Positions 37,931 to 47,084 of a stretch of DNA of 64,000 bases are shown piece by piece; the first letter of the stretch is position 1, and every line of letters begins with the position of its first letter. The translations under genes and the position numbers were made by a program. Below the pieces are notes generated by a model. It saw only the letters and a program-made list of their open reading frames with translations. It was not told the origin of the DNA and did not search any database. The DNA is from Burkholderiales bacterium. GTDB taxonomy: Bacteria > Pseudomonadota > Gammaproteobacteria > Burkholderiales > Burkholderiaceae_C. The DNA lies in assembly GCA_028868855.1 (NCBI GenBank), contig JAGWTR010000002.1, positions 124,001 through 188,000 of the forward strand. Reading direction: 5' to 3'.

Positions 37931-39868
37931 TCACCCCTCGATGCGGGCGCGCAGCAGGCGCAAACCGTTGGCCACGACGATCAGGCTGGCCCCCATGTCG
38001 GCGAACACGGCCATCCACATGGTGGCCTCGCCCAGCATGGCCAGGATCAGAAACGCTGCCTTGATACCCAGCGCCAGCACGATGTTCTGCCACAGCACGG
38101 TGTGTGTGCGGTGGGATAGCCGAATGAGCTCAGGCAGGCGGCGCAGGTCGTCATTCATGATCACCACGTCGGCCGCCTCCATGGCGGTGTCCGTGCCAGC
38201 CGCACCCATGGCCACGCCCATGTCGGCCTTGGCCAGGGCGGGCGCGTCGTTGATGCCATCGCCCACCATGGCAGTAGGTCCCAGGCGTTGCAAGGCTTCG
38301 ATGGCGGCCAGCTTGTCCTCGGGCAAAAGGTTGCCGCGGTGGTCGTCGATGCCGACCTGCCTCGCGATGTGCTGGGCTGTGGCCTGGTTGTCGCCCGTCA
38401 GCATCACCGGCTTCACGCCCAGCGCCTTGAGTTCGGCCAGCGCTTGGTGTGCGGACTCCTTGACGGTGTCGGCCACGGCAAACAGCGCCAACACGGCCTG
38501 CTCACTGGCCAGCAGGGTCACGGTGCGACCTTGCGCTTCGTGATCATGCAGTTGCGCTTCGAGGGCGGGGCTGCATTGCCCGCGTTCTTCGATCAAGCGG
38601 TGGTTGCAAAGCACGTAGGCGGTGTCGCCCACTGTGGCCGTCACACCGCGACCGTTCAGTACCCCGAACTCAGTCGCGTCCTGCGCGTCAATGGTGGCGG
38701 CGTGCTCGTGCAGGCCCTGGGCAATCGCCTGGGAGACCGGGTGGTCCGATCGCCCCGCCAGCGCGGTCGCGATGGCCGCGATGTGGCTGCGCGCCAGTCC
38801 TGACTCGATCAGCACCGACTCGACCAGGGTGGGCTTGCCTTCGGTGAGCGTGCCGGTCTTGTCCAGTGCGATCACCTTCAACAAGCGAGCCTCCTCAAGG
38901 TAGGTGCCGCCCTTGACAAGGATGCCGCGCCGCGCCGCTGTCGCTAGCGCGCTGACCACGGTCACTGGCGTGGCAATCACCAGGGCGCAGGGGCAGGCGA
39001 TCACCATCAGCACCAATGCCTTGTATGCCGCAGCGTTCCAGGGCCAGCCCAGCAGCAGCGGGGTGAGTGTGAGCACGGCCACGGCCAGGGAGAATACGAC
39101 CGGTGTGTAAACGGCCGCGAAGCGGTCGACAAAACGTTGCGTGGGCGCTCGGCTGCCCTGCGCCCGTTCCACCGCGTGAATGATCCGTGCCAGCAGGGTG
39201 TTGTTGGCCAGGGCCGTGACACGCAGGGTCATCTCGCCCGTCTGGTTGATGGTGCCTGCAAAGACGACATCACCCACCGTTTTGTCGATCGGCAGGCTCT
39301 CGCCCGTCACTGGCGATTGATCAATGGCGCTCTGTCCGGCCGTGATCACGCCGTCCATCGGCACGCGTTGGCCCGGACGCACACGCACGAGCTTACCCAG
39401 CGTGACGCTGCTGGCCGTTCGCACCGCCCAGCTGCCATCGGCTTGCTGAACCTCGGCCTCTTGCGGCGCCAACGCCATCAGACCTTGAATGGCATTGCGC
39501 GCCCGGTCCACCGAGCGTGTCTCGATCAACTCGGCCAGTGCGTACAGCGCCATCACCATTGCGGCCTCCGGCCACTGGCCGATGGCAAAGGCGCCTGTGA
39601 CGGCCACCGCCATCAACGCGTTGATGTTCAGGTGGCCCTGGCGCAGCGCCGCAAAGCCTTTCAGATAGACGTCCAGGCCCGCCAGCCAGATGGCGCCGCC
39701 AGCCAGGGCCATGCCCAGCGTCTGCCACCAGCCGCCGCTTTGGCCAAAGTAGGCGAGGGCCTCGGCCATAGCGGCCAAGGTGAGGGCCAGAATCAGGCGC
39801 AGCACACCGCCGGGAGCTGCGTCGTCTTGGCTGTGATCATGGTCGTTGTTGTGGTCGTCCTCACACAT
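37931..39868 (-). CDS. Heavy-metal P1B-type ATPase (ZntA/CadA-like), no HMA domain
   Basis: 645 residues. The N-terminus is a short Asp/His-rich stretch (CEDDHNNDHDHSQDD) in place of an HMA domain. About eight membrane helices follow, with the metal site CPC at 292-294, phosphorylation motif DKTGT at 336-340, the HP motif in RSDHPVSQA and the hinge GDGINDAPAL. CPC with a His/Asp-rich N-terminus suits export of Zn, Cd or Pb; Cu is less likely without an HMA domain. The stop faces the PBP stop 43 bases away. No MerR-type regulator is adjacent. Confidence 0.92.
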   Translation of the reverse strand: MCEDDHNNDHDHSQDDAAPGGVLRLILALTLAAMAEALAYFGQSGGWWQTLGMALAGGAIWLAGLDVYLKGFAALRQGHLNINALMAVAVTGAFAIGQWPEAAMVMALYALAELIETRSVDRARNAIQGLMALAPQEAEVQQADGSWAVRTASSVTLGKLVRVRPGQRVPMDGVITAGQSAIDQSPVTGESLPIDKTVGDVVFAGTINQTGEMTLRVTALANNTLLARIIHAVERAQGSRAPTQRFVDRFAAVYTPVVFSLAVAVLTLTPLLLGWPWNAAAYKALVLMVIACPCALVIATPVTVVSALATAARRGILVKGGTYLEEARLLKVIALDKTGTLTEGKPTLVESVLIESGLARSHIAAIATALAGRSDHPVSQAIAQGLHEHAATIDAQDATEFGVLNGRGVTATVGDTAYVLCNHRLIEERGQCSPALEAQLHDHEAQGRTVTLLASEQAVLALFAVADTVKESAHQALAELKALGVKPVMLTGDNQATAQHIARQVGIDDHRGNLLPEDKLAAIEALQRLGPTAMVGDGINDAPALAKADMGVAMGAAGTDTAMEAADVVIMNDDLRRLPELIRLSHRTHTVLWQNIVLALGIKAAFLILAMLGEATMWMAVFADMGASLIVVANGLRLLRARIEG

Positions 39869-39928
39869 CGGTGATGCAAGTGCGTCTTGAGGATTTGAAA
39901 TGATCCATGAGTGATTGGGCGTGGGCGG

Positions 39929-40579
39929 TCATTGAACAAGTTTGGGGTACCCGACTGTCTGAGACAGCAAGACCTGCTGATCATGGGGCAGCCCCAACGC
40001 ATCGGCGATGGCCTTGCGGTCAATCCACGCGCGGATCACGGTGGCCAGGCCATGGCTGGCCGCAAACAGGTACACGTTCTGAGTGATTGCGCCCGCCGCC
40101 ACGTAAGCGTATGCCACTCGTTGCTCCACGGGCACCACGCTCATGCGGGTGTGGTCTGCCACGTACACAAGGTCCAGCGGTGCTTCGTCCACGAAGTCTT
40201 GGTAACCCGTCACACGCCTGATGTCGCTCCCTGCCACCAAAGTCAATTGGTGGGCGGCTGCGTCGTAACGGTAAGCGCCCGTCGGCAGGGCAACGTAAAC
40301 GTCAACCTCCTGGGCATTCATCGCGGAAGGCGCTGTGCGGGTTCCGTCCGGGCGGTTCACCCCATTGGCCGCCCAAAGCAGTTGGGACAGCAGCGGCAAA
40401 GGCACGGCCTCCGGTGCGAAATCGCGAGAGGAGTGACGGTGTGCCAGCACCTGCATCAATGGCAGGCCGCCTGTCTTGTCGGGAGGGGGCAACGCAATGG
40501 ACTGGGATGCGTTGCCAAGCGCGGGCTTGGGACGCAACTGCCCCATCGCGCCGAGTACCAGCTTGCTTAGCGTCGTCAT
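39929..40579 (-). CDS. Nitroreductase-fold oxidoreductase (SagB/ThcOx-like)
   Basis: 216 residues from the ATG at 40579, which has GGAGG six bases upstream; an earlier in-frame ATG at 40600 lacks one. The FMN-binding nitroreductase fold is shown by MQVLAHRHSSRDF (phosphate-contacting Arg/Ser), LLWAANGVNR and the C-terminal VGYPK. Similarity is to the SagB/ThcOx-like group, which includes azoline-peptide dehydrogenases. No precursor peptide or cyclodehydratase gene is present, so a peptide-modifying role is not supported. Its real substrate is unknown. Confidence 0.85.
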   Translation of the reverse strand: MTTLSKLVLGAMGQLRPKPALGNASQSIALPPPDKTGGLPLMQVLAHRHSSRDFAPEAVPLPLLSQLLWAANGVNRPDGTRTAPSAMNAQEVDVYVALPTGAYRYDAAAHQLTLVAGSDIRRVTGYQDFVDEAPLDLVYVADHTRMSVVPVEQRVAYAYVAAGAITQNVYLFAASHGLATVIRAWIDRKAIADALGLPHDQQVLLSQTVGYPKLVQ

Positions 40580-40694
40580 GACAGGCCTCCGTTCGATCAT
40601 GGGTGAGGCCTGACTTTAGGGCCAAACCATCCAAGCCGAGCAGCAACGTTCATGAGGAAGCGGGTATCCCCAGCGGGTACGGGTTTTGACCGCG

Positions 40695-41147
40695 TCAGCC
40701 GTTCAGCGAGACGGCTGGCCGTCGCGAACGCAAGGGGTGTCGCGTCTGCCAGCGCTGCAGGGCTCCGCCCGCCAGCATGGCCGGCACAAACAACCAGGCT
40801 TCCGGGTTGTTTGAGAACAAGGTTGCCAACGCAGGACCGGGGCAGTAGCCGGTCAGGCCCCAGCCCACACCGAACAAGGCGGCGCCTGTCACCAGACGTG
40901 CATCCACCTTGGTCACGGTCGCCAGATGAAAGCGATCTGCCCACAGTGGGGCGGGGCGTTTCAGCAGCCAGCGGAACGCCACCAGCGTCACCAACACGGC
41001 CCCCCCCATCACAAAGGCGAGACTCGGATCCCAGTCTCCCGCGACATCCAGAAAACCCTGCACCTTCAAGGGGTTGGTCATCTGGGCGATGGCCAGACCC
41101 AGGCCAAACACAAGGCCTGATATCAGGCTGATCAACAAGCGAATCAT
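40695..41147 (-). CDS. YeeE/YedE family protein, second half (DUF6691-like)
   Basis: 150 residues with about four membrane helices. The signatures GLGLAIAQMTNP near the N-terminus and GVGWGLTGYCPGPAL in the middle are those of the second part of YeeE/YedE transporters, with a conserved Cys. This family includes a thiosulfate importer (TsuA/YeeE) and sulfur-trafficking proteins. It starts 14 bases after the partner gene, so the two are translated as a pair. Its neighbourhood of sulfate genes supports a sulfur role. Confidence 0.88.
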   Translation of the reverse strand: MIRLLISLISGLVFGLGLAIAQMTNPLKVQGFLDVAGDWDPSLAFVMGGAVLVTLVAFRWLLKRPAPLWADRFHLATVTKVDARLVTGAALFGVGWGLTGYCPGPALATLFSNNPEAWLFVPAMLAGGALQRWQTRHPLRSRRPAVSLNG

Positions 41148-41161
41148 GGGAGAGTCCTTCT

Positions 41162-41599
41162 TCAGAGGTGGGCCAGGTGCCGCACGGCAAACACCGCCAG
41201 CGCGCCTGTGGCCATGAACACCAGAGTGGCCACCAGCGAACGCGGCGCCAGCCGGCCCAGGCCACATACCCCATGACCACTCGTGCAGCCATTGCCCAAT
41301 GAAGTGCCATAGCCCACCAACAAGCCCCCCACGATCAGCAAAGCGGGCGAATAGTGCTGGCGCGGATTGGCAACCTTGCCAGTGATGGTGAAGTAGGCCC
41401 AGGCACCACCCATCAACCCGACCAGGAACACCAATCGCCACAACCATTCATCACCACGGTGTTTGCGCAGGCTGTCGAGCGCGCCGTGCGCGATGTTGCT
41501 GATGCCCGCCAGGCGACCAATGCCGCCCAGCAGTAGGGCGGCCGAGACTCCAATCAGGATCCCGCCGACCAGACCGGCTGCGGGTGTGAACTCACTCAT
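41162..41599 (-). CDS. YeeE/YedE family protein, first half
   Basis: 145 residues with about four helices. GIGRLAGISNI and GYGTSLGNGCTSGHGVCGL are the classic YeeE motifs, with Cys residues placed to carry sulfur along the pore. Together with the 150-residue partner it makes up the length of one full YeeE transporter, a split arrangement common in proteobacteria. It lies 53 bases downstream of the FadL-type gene. Confidence 0.9.
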   Translation of the reverse strand: MSEFTPAAGLVGGILIGVSAALLLGGIGRLAGISNIAHGALDSLRKHRGDEWLWRLVFLVGLMGGAWAYFTITGKVANPRQHYSPALLIVGGLLVGYGTSLGNGCTSGHGVCGLGRLAPRSLVATLVFMATGALAVFAVRHLAHL

Positions 41600-41652
41600 G
41601 AAAGGTACTCCAAAAAACAAGACGCGGGCTGAGTGCAGAGGCGGCCTGGAGG

Positions 41653-42924
41653 TCAGAACTTCCAGCCGTAAGCCATTCCCACGATATTTTCCTTCAAATG
41701 CACGTTGGCGTCGCCGTAGCCGAAACTGCCCGGGACAGAGCCATGACCATTCACTGTTTTGGAGAAACCGTGGCTGTAATGGGCGCTCCATTCGCTGTGC
41801 TGATCAGCCTTCCAGGTGAAACCGGCGGTCAGGTGGTTCTGTACCACACCAGGGGCCAGGATGTTGAAGAAGGTCTCGCTGGAGGGGATGGGTTGTGTTG
41901 CGTGGCTGACGCCAGCGCGCAGGGTCCATGCCGAGTTCAGTTCGTGGATCACGCCCAATTTGTAGACGGTCACGTCCTTCCAGCCGAACCCTCCACCATC
42001 TGGCGAACCCAGCAGGTTTCCTTCCACGGTCAGCTTGCTGACAGGGTTGCCCACGGCTTTGACATCACTGAGCTGGATAAGCTGGTAGTCCAAGCCAATG
42101 GTCCAGGCTTTGGACGGCTGCCAGGCCACGCCCAGGCCGTAGTTGGCCGGGATGTCAAAGCCTCCTTGCTCGGCAAACAGCCCCTTGTACTTGTCGAACT
42201 TGCCGTCGATCTTGGACGACCAGGTGGCGCCGAGGCGCCATTCAGGCAAGATCTGGCCGATCCAGCCCAGGCGCACACCGACGTTGGTGCTGCTGTCCGT
42301 GCCTCGGTTGCTGACATCATTCGGAGAGGACGACGCGCCTTGGAAGGGCTCAATGCCGCGGATGGAAAAGCGCTGATGGGCGATGTTCAGTGCCGCGCCG
42401 ACCACGTGGTCCGGCGTGACCTTCCAGGCCGCCGATGGCGAGATGAAGAGTTGCTCCAAGTTCATGACGGTCTTGCCCTGAACACCGAAAGCACTGAAGG
42501 GGCTCTTGTCATAGGTGGTGTTCATGCCACCGTTGCCAAAAACCGCAATGCCCACGCTGAGTTGCTCGTTCAGTTGGCGGGTGTAGCCGAACTCGGGGAT
42601 CAGGAACAGGTCTCGGCCGTCACCGCTGTAGTTGCCATCCAGTCCAGCTTGGTTGCCCTTGATTTCGGCGCCACGACTGGGGTTGAACAGGTTCACCCCC
42701 ACATCCAGGCGGTTGCCTGTGAAGGCGGTGCCGGCCGGGTTCGTGGCGGCGGTTAAGCCATCTTGTGGCAACGCGATGCCCACGCCAGCGGCGGCTTGCG
42801 ACTTCACCCCATAGCCATGAGAAAAATAGCCGTTGGTGGCGTGTGACAGCTGGGGGAGGGCCATCAGGGACAGCAGGGTCAGGGCGGCCAGGCGAACCGG
42901 AGAGGCGTTGAATTGCTGAGACAT
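41653..42924 (-). CDS. FadL/TodX-type outer-membrane transport protein
   Basis: 423 residues with a signal peptide cut after SHA. The mature N-terminus TNGYFSHGYGVKSQAAAG and AATNPAGTAF form the hatch domain typical of OmpP1/FadL/TodX channels. Alternating beta strands fill the rest, ending in the aromatic KF usual for outer-membrane barrels. The family imports hydrophobic compounds (fatty acids, aromatics). It is divergent from the sulfate operon across 198 bases and precedes the YeeE pair on its own strand. Confidence 0.92.
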   Translation of the reverse strand: MSQQFNASPVRLAALTLLSLMALPQLSHATNGYFSHGYGVKSQAAAGVGIALPQDGLTAATNPAGTAFTGNRLDVGVNLFNPSRGAEIKGNQAGLDGNYSGDGRDLFLIPEFGYTRQLNEQLSVGIAVFGNGGMNTTYDKSPFSAFGVQGKTVMNLEQLFISPSAAWKVTPDHVVGAALNIAHQRFSIRGIEPFQGASSSPNDVSNRGTDSSTNVGVRLGWIGQILPEWRLGATWSSKIDGKFDKYKGLFAEQGGFDIPANYGLGVAWQPSKAWTIGLDYQLIQLSDVKAVGNPVSKLTVEGNLLGSPDGGGFGWKDVTVYKLGVIHELNSAWTLRAGVSHATQPIPSSETFFNILAPGVVQNHLTAGFTWKADQHSEWSAHYSHGFSKTVNGHGSVPGSFGYGDANVHLKENIVGMAYGWKF

Positions 42925-43008
42925 GGAAAACCTTCCGGTACTGCTAAAAATGAGGAGGTTCCTACTTTAGAGGGTGTAAGTGCCCACACCAAAGACTGCT
43001 TTCGCATG

Positions 43009-43049
43009 TGCTTATGCAATCAAGTCCACACTCGGTTTGCGCATAAGCA
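43009..43049. promoter_or_regulatory. 9-bp inverted repeat upstream of the sulfate operon (candidate CysB operator)
   Basis: TGCTTATGC (43009-43017) and GCATAAGCA (43041-43049) form a perfect dyad with a 23-base spacer, 74 bases before the sbp start. The half-sites contain TTAT/ATAA, as CysB-type sites often do. Part of one arm (CATAAGCAT) recurs at 31806-31814 upstream of a CysB-like gene. It may equally be a long RNA stem. Confidence 0.5.
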
Positions 43050-43122
43050 TCTGAGGAATGCTCGCATGAGCCAGACTCTGGCCGCCGTAGCATTCGATCT
43101 GCGCATCAGAAAAGGCTTCGTC

Positions 43123-44151
43123 ATGCAATTTTCTTTGAAGAAATTCCCCCTCCGCTCCCTCCACTTGGCCGTTGGGGTGTTGAGCCTCGCGGTCCTGGCC
43201 GGTGCTGCCCGGGCGGATGCCACGCTGCTCAACGTCAGCTACGACGTCACGCGTGAGTTCTACAAGGACTACAACGCCGCCTTTGCCAAGCACTGGAAAG
43301 CCACCACGGGCGAGACCCTGACGCTGAACCAATCGCACGGCGGCTCCAGTAAGCAGGCTCGCAGCGTGGTCGAAGGTCTTGCAGCCGACGTCGTTACCAT
43401 GAACCAGGCCAACGACATCGACATACTGGCCGAGCGTGGCCAACTCATCCCTGCCAACTGGGCGCAGCGCCTGCCCAACAACAGTTCGCCCACCACCTCG
43501 GTCACCGTCATCTTGGTGCGCAAGGGCAACCCCAAGGGCATCAAGGACTGGGCCGACTTGGCCAAGCCGGGCGTGTCGGTGGTGATCCCCAACCCCAAGA
43601 CCTCGGGCAATGGTCGCTACACCTACCTGGCTGCTTGGGGCTCGGTGATCAAGCAGGGCGGTGATGCCACCAAGGCACGCGACCTCGTCAAGAGGATTTT
43701 TGCGAACGTGCCGGTGTTTGATGGCGGCGGCCGTGCTGCCACCACCACCTTTGCCCAACGCGGCATTGGCGACGCCCTGGCCACCTTTGAAAGCGAAATT
43801 CCCTTGATCCAGAACGAGTTCGGTGGCGACTTTGACGTGGTCTACCCACGCGCCACGGTGCTGGCCGAGAACCCCGTCAGTGTGGTCGACAAGGTGGTTG
43901 ATAAAAAAGGCACCCGAAAGCAGGCCGAAGCCTATTTGAAGTACCTGTGGTCCGACGAAGGCCAGACGATTGCCGCCAAGCACCACATGCGCCCGCGCTC
44001 CGGCAAGGCGCAGGCCGAATTTGCCAAGGACTTTCCCAAGGTGAATACCTTCACGGTGAGCGAGTTGTTCGGTGGCTGGAGCAAAGCTCAGAAGGATCAC
44101 TTCAATGACGGCGGCATCTACGACCAGATCCTGGGCGTTGGCAAGAAATGA
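43123..44151 (+). CDS. sbp: Sulfate ABC transporter substrate-binding protein (operon copy)
   Basis: 342 residues with a signal peptide cut after ARA. Mature [35 protein letters not shown] and NPKTSGNGRYTYLAA are diagnostic for Sbp. It binds sulfate in the periplasm for CysTWA. The ATG at 43123 is chosen for the signal peptide; the frame extends far upstream. The last four bases overlap the cysT start (ATGA), so translation is coupled. It is closely related to the solitary copy at 34405-35448. Confidence 0.95.
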   Translation: MQFSLKKFPLRSLHLAVGVLSLAVLAGAARADATLLNVSYDVTREFYKDYNAAFAKHWKATTGETLTLNQSHGGSSKQARSVVEGLAADVVTMNQANDIDILAERGQLIPANWAQRLPNNSSPTTSVTVILVRKGNPKGIKDWADLAKPGVSVVIPNPKTSGNGRYTYLAAWGSVIKQGGDATKARDLVKRIFANVPVFDGGGRAATTTFAQRGIGDALATFESEIPLIQNEFGGDFDVVYPRATVLAENPVSVVDKVVDKKGTRKQAEAYLKYLWSDEGQTIAAKHHMRPRSGKAQAEFAKDFPKVNTFTVSELFGGWSKAQKDHFNDGGIYDQILGVGKK

Positions 44152-44990
44152 TTCTTTCCAGAGCACTGCTGAAGCGGCCCAGCGTGCTGCCGGGTTTCGA
44201 CGTGGCGCTGGGCCTGACGCTGCTCTACCTCAGCCTGATCGTGCTGGTGCCGCTGTCGGCCACCTTCCTCAAGACCGCGACCATGACCTGGCCGGCCTTC
44301 TGGGAAGCCGTCGCCTCACCCCGCGTGGTCGCGTCTTACAAGCTGACGTTTTCCGCGTCGCTGGCGGCTGCGTTGCTCAATGTCGTGTTCGGCCTGTTGG
44401 TGGCCTGGGTGCTGGTGCGTTATGACTTCTTTGGTCGTCGCCTGGTGGATGCCCTGGTGGACCTGCCGTTTGCCTTGCCTACGGCCGTCGCGGGCATCAC
44501 GCTGACGGGGATGTATGCCTCAAACGGCTGGCTGGGTCAATGGCTGGAGCCTTTGGGCATCAAGGTGGCCTTCACGCCCCTGGGCGTGTTTGTGGCCATG
44601 ACCTTCATTGGCCTGCCGTTCGTGGTGCGCACTGTTCAGCCCATTTTGGAAGACCTGGCCAGCGAGCTGGAAGAAGCTGCGGTCACCCTGGGGGCCACGC
44701 GTTTGCAAACCTTCACCAAGGTGATCCTGCCAATCCTGACGCCAGCCTTGCTGACCGGCTTTGCACTGGCCTTTGCGCGCGCCCTGGGCGAGTATGGCTC
44801 CATCATTTTCATCGCGGGCAACATGCCCATGGTGTCCGAGATCACGCCCTTGCTGATCATCACCAAGCTCGAACAATACGACTATCAAGGCGCCACCGCC
44901 ATCGCCGTGGTCATGCTGGTGATGTCCTTTGTGCTGCTGCTGGCCATCAATGGTCTGCAGGCCTGGTCTCGCAAACGTCAAGGTAAGTAG
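44148..44990 (+). CDS. cysT: Sulfate ABC transporter permease CysT
   Basis: 280 residues with six membrane helices and the EAA loop LEEAAVTLGATRLQTF near residues 178-193. The order sbp-cysT-cysW-cysA and the N-terminal VLPGFDVALGLTLLYLSLIVL match CysT (CysU). It forms the sulfate channel with CysW. It overlaps sbp by four bases and is followed three bases later by cysW. Confidence 0.95.
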   Translation: MILSRALLKRPSVLPGFDVALGLTLLYLSLIVLVPLSATFLKTATMTWPAFWEAVASPRVVASYKLTFSASLAAALLNVVFGLLVAWVLVRYDFFGRRLVDALVDLPFALPTAVAGITLTGMYASNGWLGQWLEPLGIKVAFTPLGVFVAMTFIGLPFVVRTVQPILEDLASELEEAAVTLGATRLQTFTKVILPILTPALLTGFALAFARALGEYGSIIFIAGNMPMVSEITPLLIITKLEQYDYQGATAIAVVMLVMSFVLLLAINGLQAWSRKRQGK

Positions 44991-44993
44991 ACG

Positions 44994-45866
44994 ATGTCTC
45001 AGTTACCACCCAACTTGCTGGACAGCCGCGCCGAACCCGCCTGGGTGCGTCGCCTGTTGATCGGCGTGGCGCTGGTCTTTCTCGCATTGTTCTTGTTCCT
45101 GCCGCTGGTGTCCGTGTTCTTTGAGGCCTTCAAAAAAGGCTGGCACGTCTATGTGGCCGCCATCACGGAGCCCGATGCCTGGTCGGCCATCGTGCTCACG
45201 CTGACGGCCGCCGTCATTGCTGTGCCGCTGAACCTGGTGTTTGGTGTTTCGGCGGCGTGGGCGATCGCCAAGTTCGACTTTCGCGGCAAGAGCGTGCTGC
45301 TTACCTTGATCGACCTGCCGTTTTCGGTTTCGCCCGTCATTGCCGGCCTGATCTACGTGCTGGTGTTTGGGCTGCAAGGCTGGTGCGGTGAGTGGCTGCG
45401 CGACCATGACGTGAAGGTCATCTTTGCCGTGCCGGGCATCGTGCTGGCCACCATCTTCGTGACCTTTCCCTTTGTGGCGCGCGAGCTGATCCCGCTCATG
45501 CAGGCGCAAGGCCAGGAGCAGGAAGAAGCGGCCCGTGTTCTGGGCGCTTCGGGCTGGCAGACGTTCTGGAAGGTGACCCTGCCCAATGTGAAGTGGGCCC
45601 TGCTGTATGGCGTGATCCTGTGCAACGCCCGCGCCATGGGCGAGTTCGGCGCCGTCTCGGTGGTGTCGGGCCACATTCGCGGTCAAACCAACACCTTGCC
45701 CCTTCACATTGAAATCCTTTACAACGAATACCAGTTCGCAGCCTCCTTTGCCGTCGCCTCGCTGCTGGCCAGCCTGGCCTTGGTCAGCCTGGTCCTCAAA
45801 TTCATCGTCGAGCGCCAGGTGCGCAAACAGGTCGCACTGGCCCAGGAGGTCGGAGTTTCGTCATGA
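44994..45866 (+). CDS. cysW: Sulfate ABC transporter permease CysW
   Basis: 290 residues with six helices and the EAA loop [35 protein letters not shown] and [19 protein letters not shown] are characteristic of CysW. It pairs with CysT as the inner-membrane pore. Its end overlaps cysA by four bases (ATGA). Confidence 0.95.
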   Translation: MSQLPPNLLDSRAEPAWVRRLLIGVALVFLALFLFLPLVSVFFEAFKKGWHVYVAAITEPDAWSAIVLTLTAAVIAVPLNLVFGVSAAWAIAKFDFRGKSVLLTLIDLPFSVSPVIAGLIYVLVFGLQGWCGEWLRDHDVKVIFAVPGIVLATIFVTFPFVARELIPLMQAQGQEQEEAARVLGASGWQTFWKVTLPNVKWALLYGVILCNARAMGEFGAVSVVSGHIRGQTNTLPLHIEILYNEYQFAASFAVASLLASLALVSLVLKFIVERQVRKQVALAQEVGVSS

Positions 45867-46966
45867 GCATTGAAATCAAAAACCTCGTCAAGCGTTTTGG
45901 CTCGGTCACCGTGTGTGACCACCTGAACATCAACATTCCCTCCGGTGAATTGGTGGCCCTGCTGGGCCCTTCGGGGTCGGGCAAAACGTCGCTGTTGCGC
46001 ATCATCGCGGGTCTGGAGCAGCCCGACAGCGGTTCGGTGATATTCCATGGTGAAGAGGCCACCCATGTGCCCGTGCGCGATCGCAACGTCGGCTTCGTGT
46101 TCCAGCACTACGCCTTGTTCGGCCACATGACGATTTTCGAGAACGTGGCGTTCGGCCTGCGCGTGCGCCCCAAGGCCACCCGTCCCTCTGACTCCCAGAT
46201 TCGCGAGAAAGTCACCGAGCTGCTCAAACTGGTGCAGCTGGACTGGATCGCCGACCGCTATCCGCACCAACTCTCTGGCGGTCAGCGACAGCGCATTGCC
46301 CTGGCCCGTGCGCTCGCCGTTGAGCCCAAAGTGCTGCTGCTGGACGAGCCCTTTGGCGCCCTGGACGCCAAGGTGCGCAAAGAGCTGCGCCGCTGGCTGC
46401 GTCGTCTGCACGACACCGTGCATGTCACCAGCGTCTTCGTGACCCACGACCAGGAAGAGGCCATGGAAGTGGCCGACCGCATCATCGTGATGAACCAGGG
46501 CCGCATTGAACAGGACGGTGCGCCCGACGAGGTCTATGACCACCCGGCCACGCCGTTTGTGTTGGAGTTTCTGGGTGACGTCAACCTGTTCCACGGCCGC
46601 GATCACGCTCCCGGTGCGGTGGCTGCGTCCACCAGCACGGGCGACCCGCAGGATGTCAGTTACGTGCGCCCGCACGAGATCCAGATCCTGGCCCACCCCG
46701 AAGAAGGCAGCCTGCCCGTGACCCTGGTCCATACCCTGACCGTTGGCCCCAACACCCGCCTGGAATTTCGCCGCACGGACGGGTTGGGCGAGGTTGATGT
46801 GGAGTTGCCCCGCGACGAATATGCGTCATTGCGTGACAGTGGCCTGCTGCAAGCAGGGGCGCCGGTGCACCTCAAACCGCGCCGCGTGCGGCGCTTCAAG
46901 GTGGTCAATGGCGGGCAGGGCGGCAGACCTGAATTCATCGAAACCGATCCGGCGACACAAATTTAG
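45863..46966 (+). CDS. cysA: Sulfate/thiosulfate import ATP-binding protein CysA
   Basis: 367 residues. The ATPase domain has Walker [10 protein letters not shown] (about 36-44), signature [15 protein letters not shown], Walker [14 protein letters not shown] and switch [13 protein letters not shown]-type regulatory C-terminus follows (VRPHEIQIL). It powers CysTW. No terminator hairpin is visible in the 118 bases after it, so transcription may read into the next gene. Confidence 0.95.
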   Translation: MSIEIKNLVKRFGSVTVCDHLNINIPSGELVALLGPSGSGKTSLLRIIAGLEQPDSGSVIFHGEEATHVPVRDRNVGFVFQHYALFGHMTIFENVAFGLRVRPKATRPSDSQIREKVTELLKLVQLDWIADRYPHQLSGGQRQRIALARALAVEPKVLLLDEPFGALDAKVRKELRRWLRRLHDTVHVTSVFVTHDQEEAMEVADRIIVMNQGRIEQDGAPDEVYDHPATPFVLEFLGDVNLFHGRDHAPGAVAASTSTGDPQDVSYVRPHEIQILAHPEEGSLPVTLVHTLTVGPNTRLEFRRTDGLGEVDVELPRDEYASLRDSGLLQAGAPVHLKPRRVRRFKVVNGGQGGRPEFIETDPATQI

Positions 46967-47084
46967 GCCGTCCCGCCGGGGTGGTGTAAACATGGTCAGA
47001 ACCGCGGTGCGATTCCATGCAAAATGAGGGCTAATCACCGGGCATAGCCTCATCCCTCACTCCTCCGGGGTCTCACTCAAAAGC

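Noticed and set aside
39929-40579. RiPP (azole peptide) cluster around the SagB-like gene
   Set aside because: No YcaO/cyclodehydratase or precursor-like small gene nearby.
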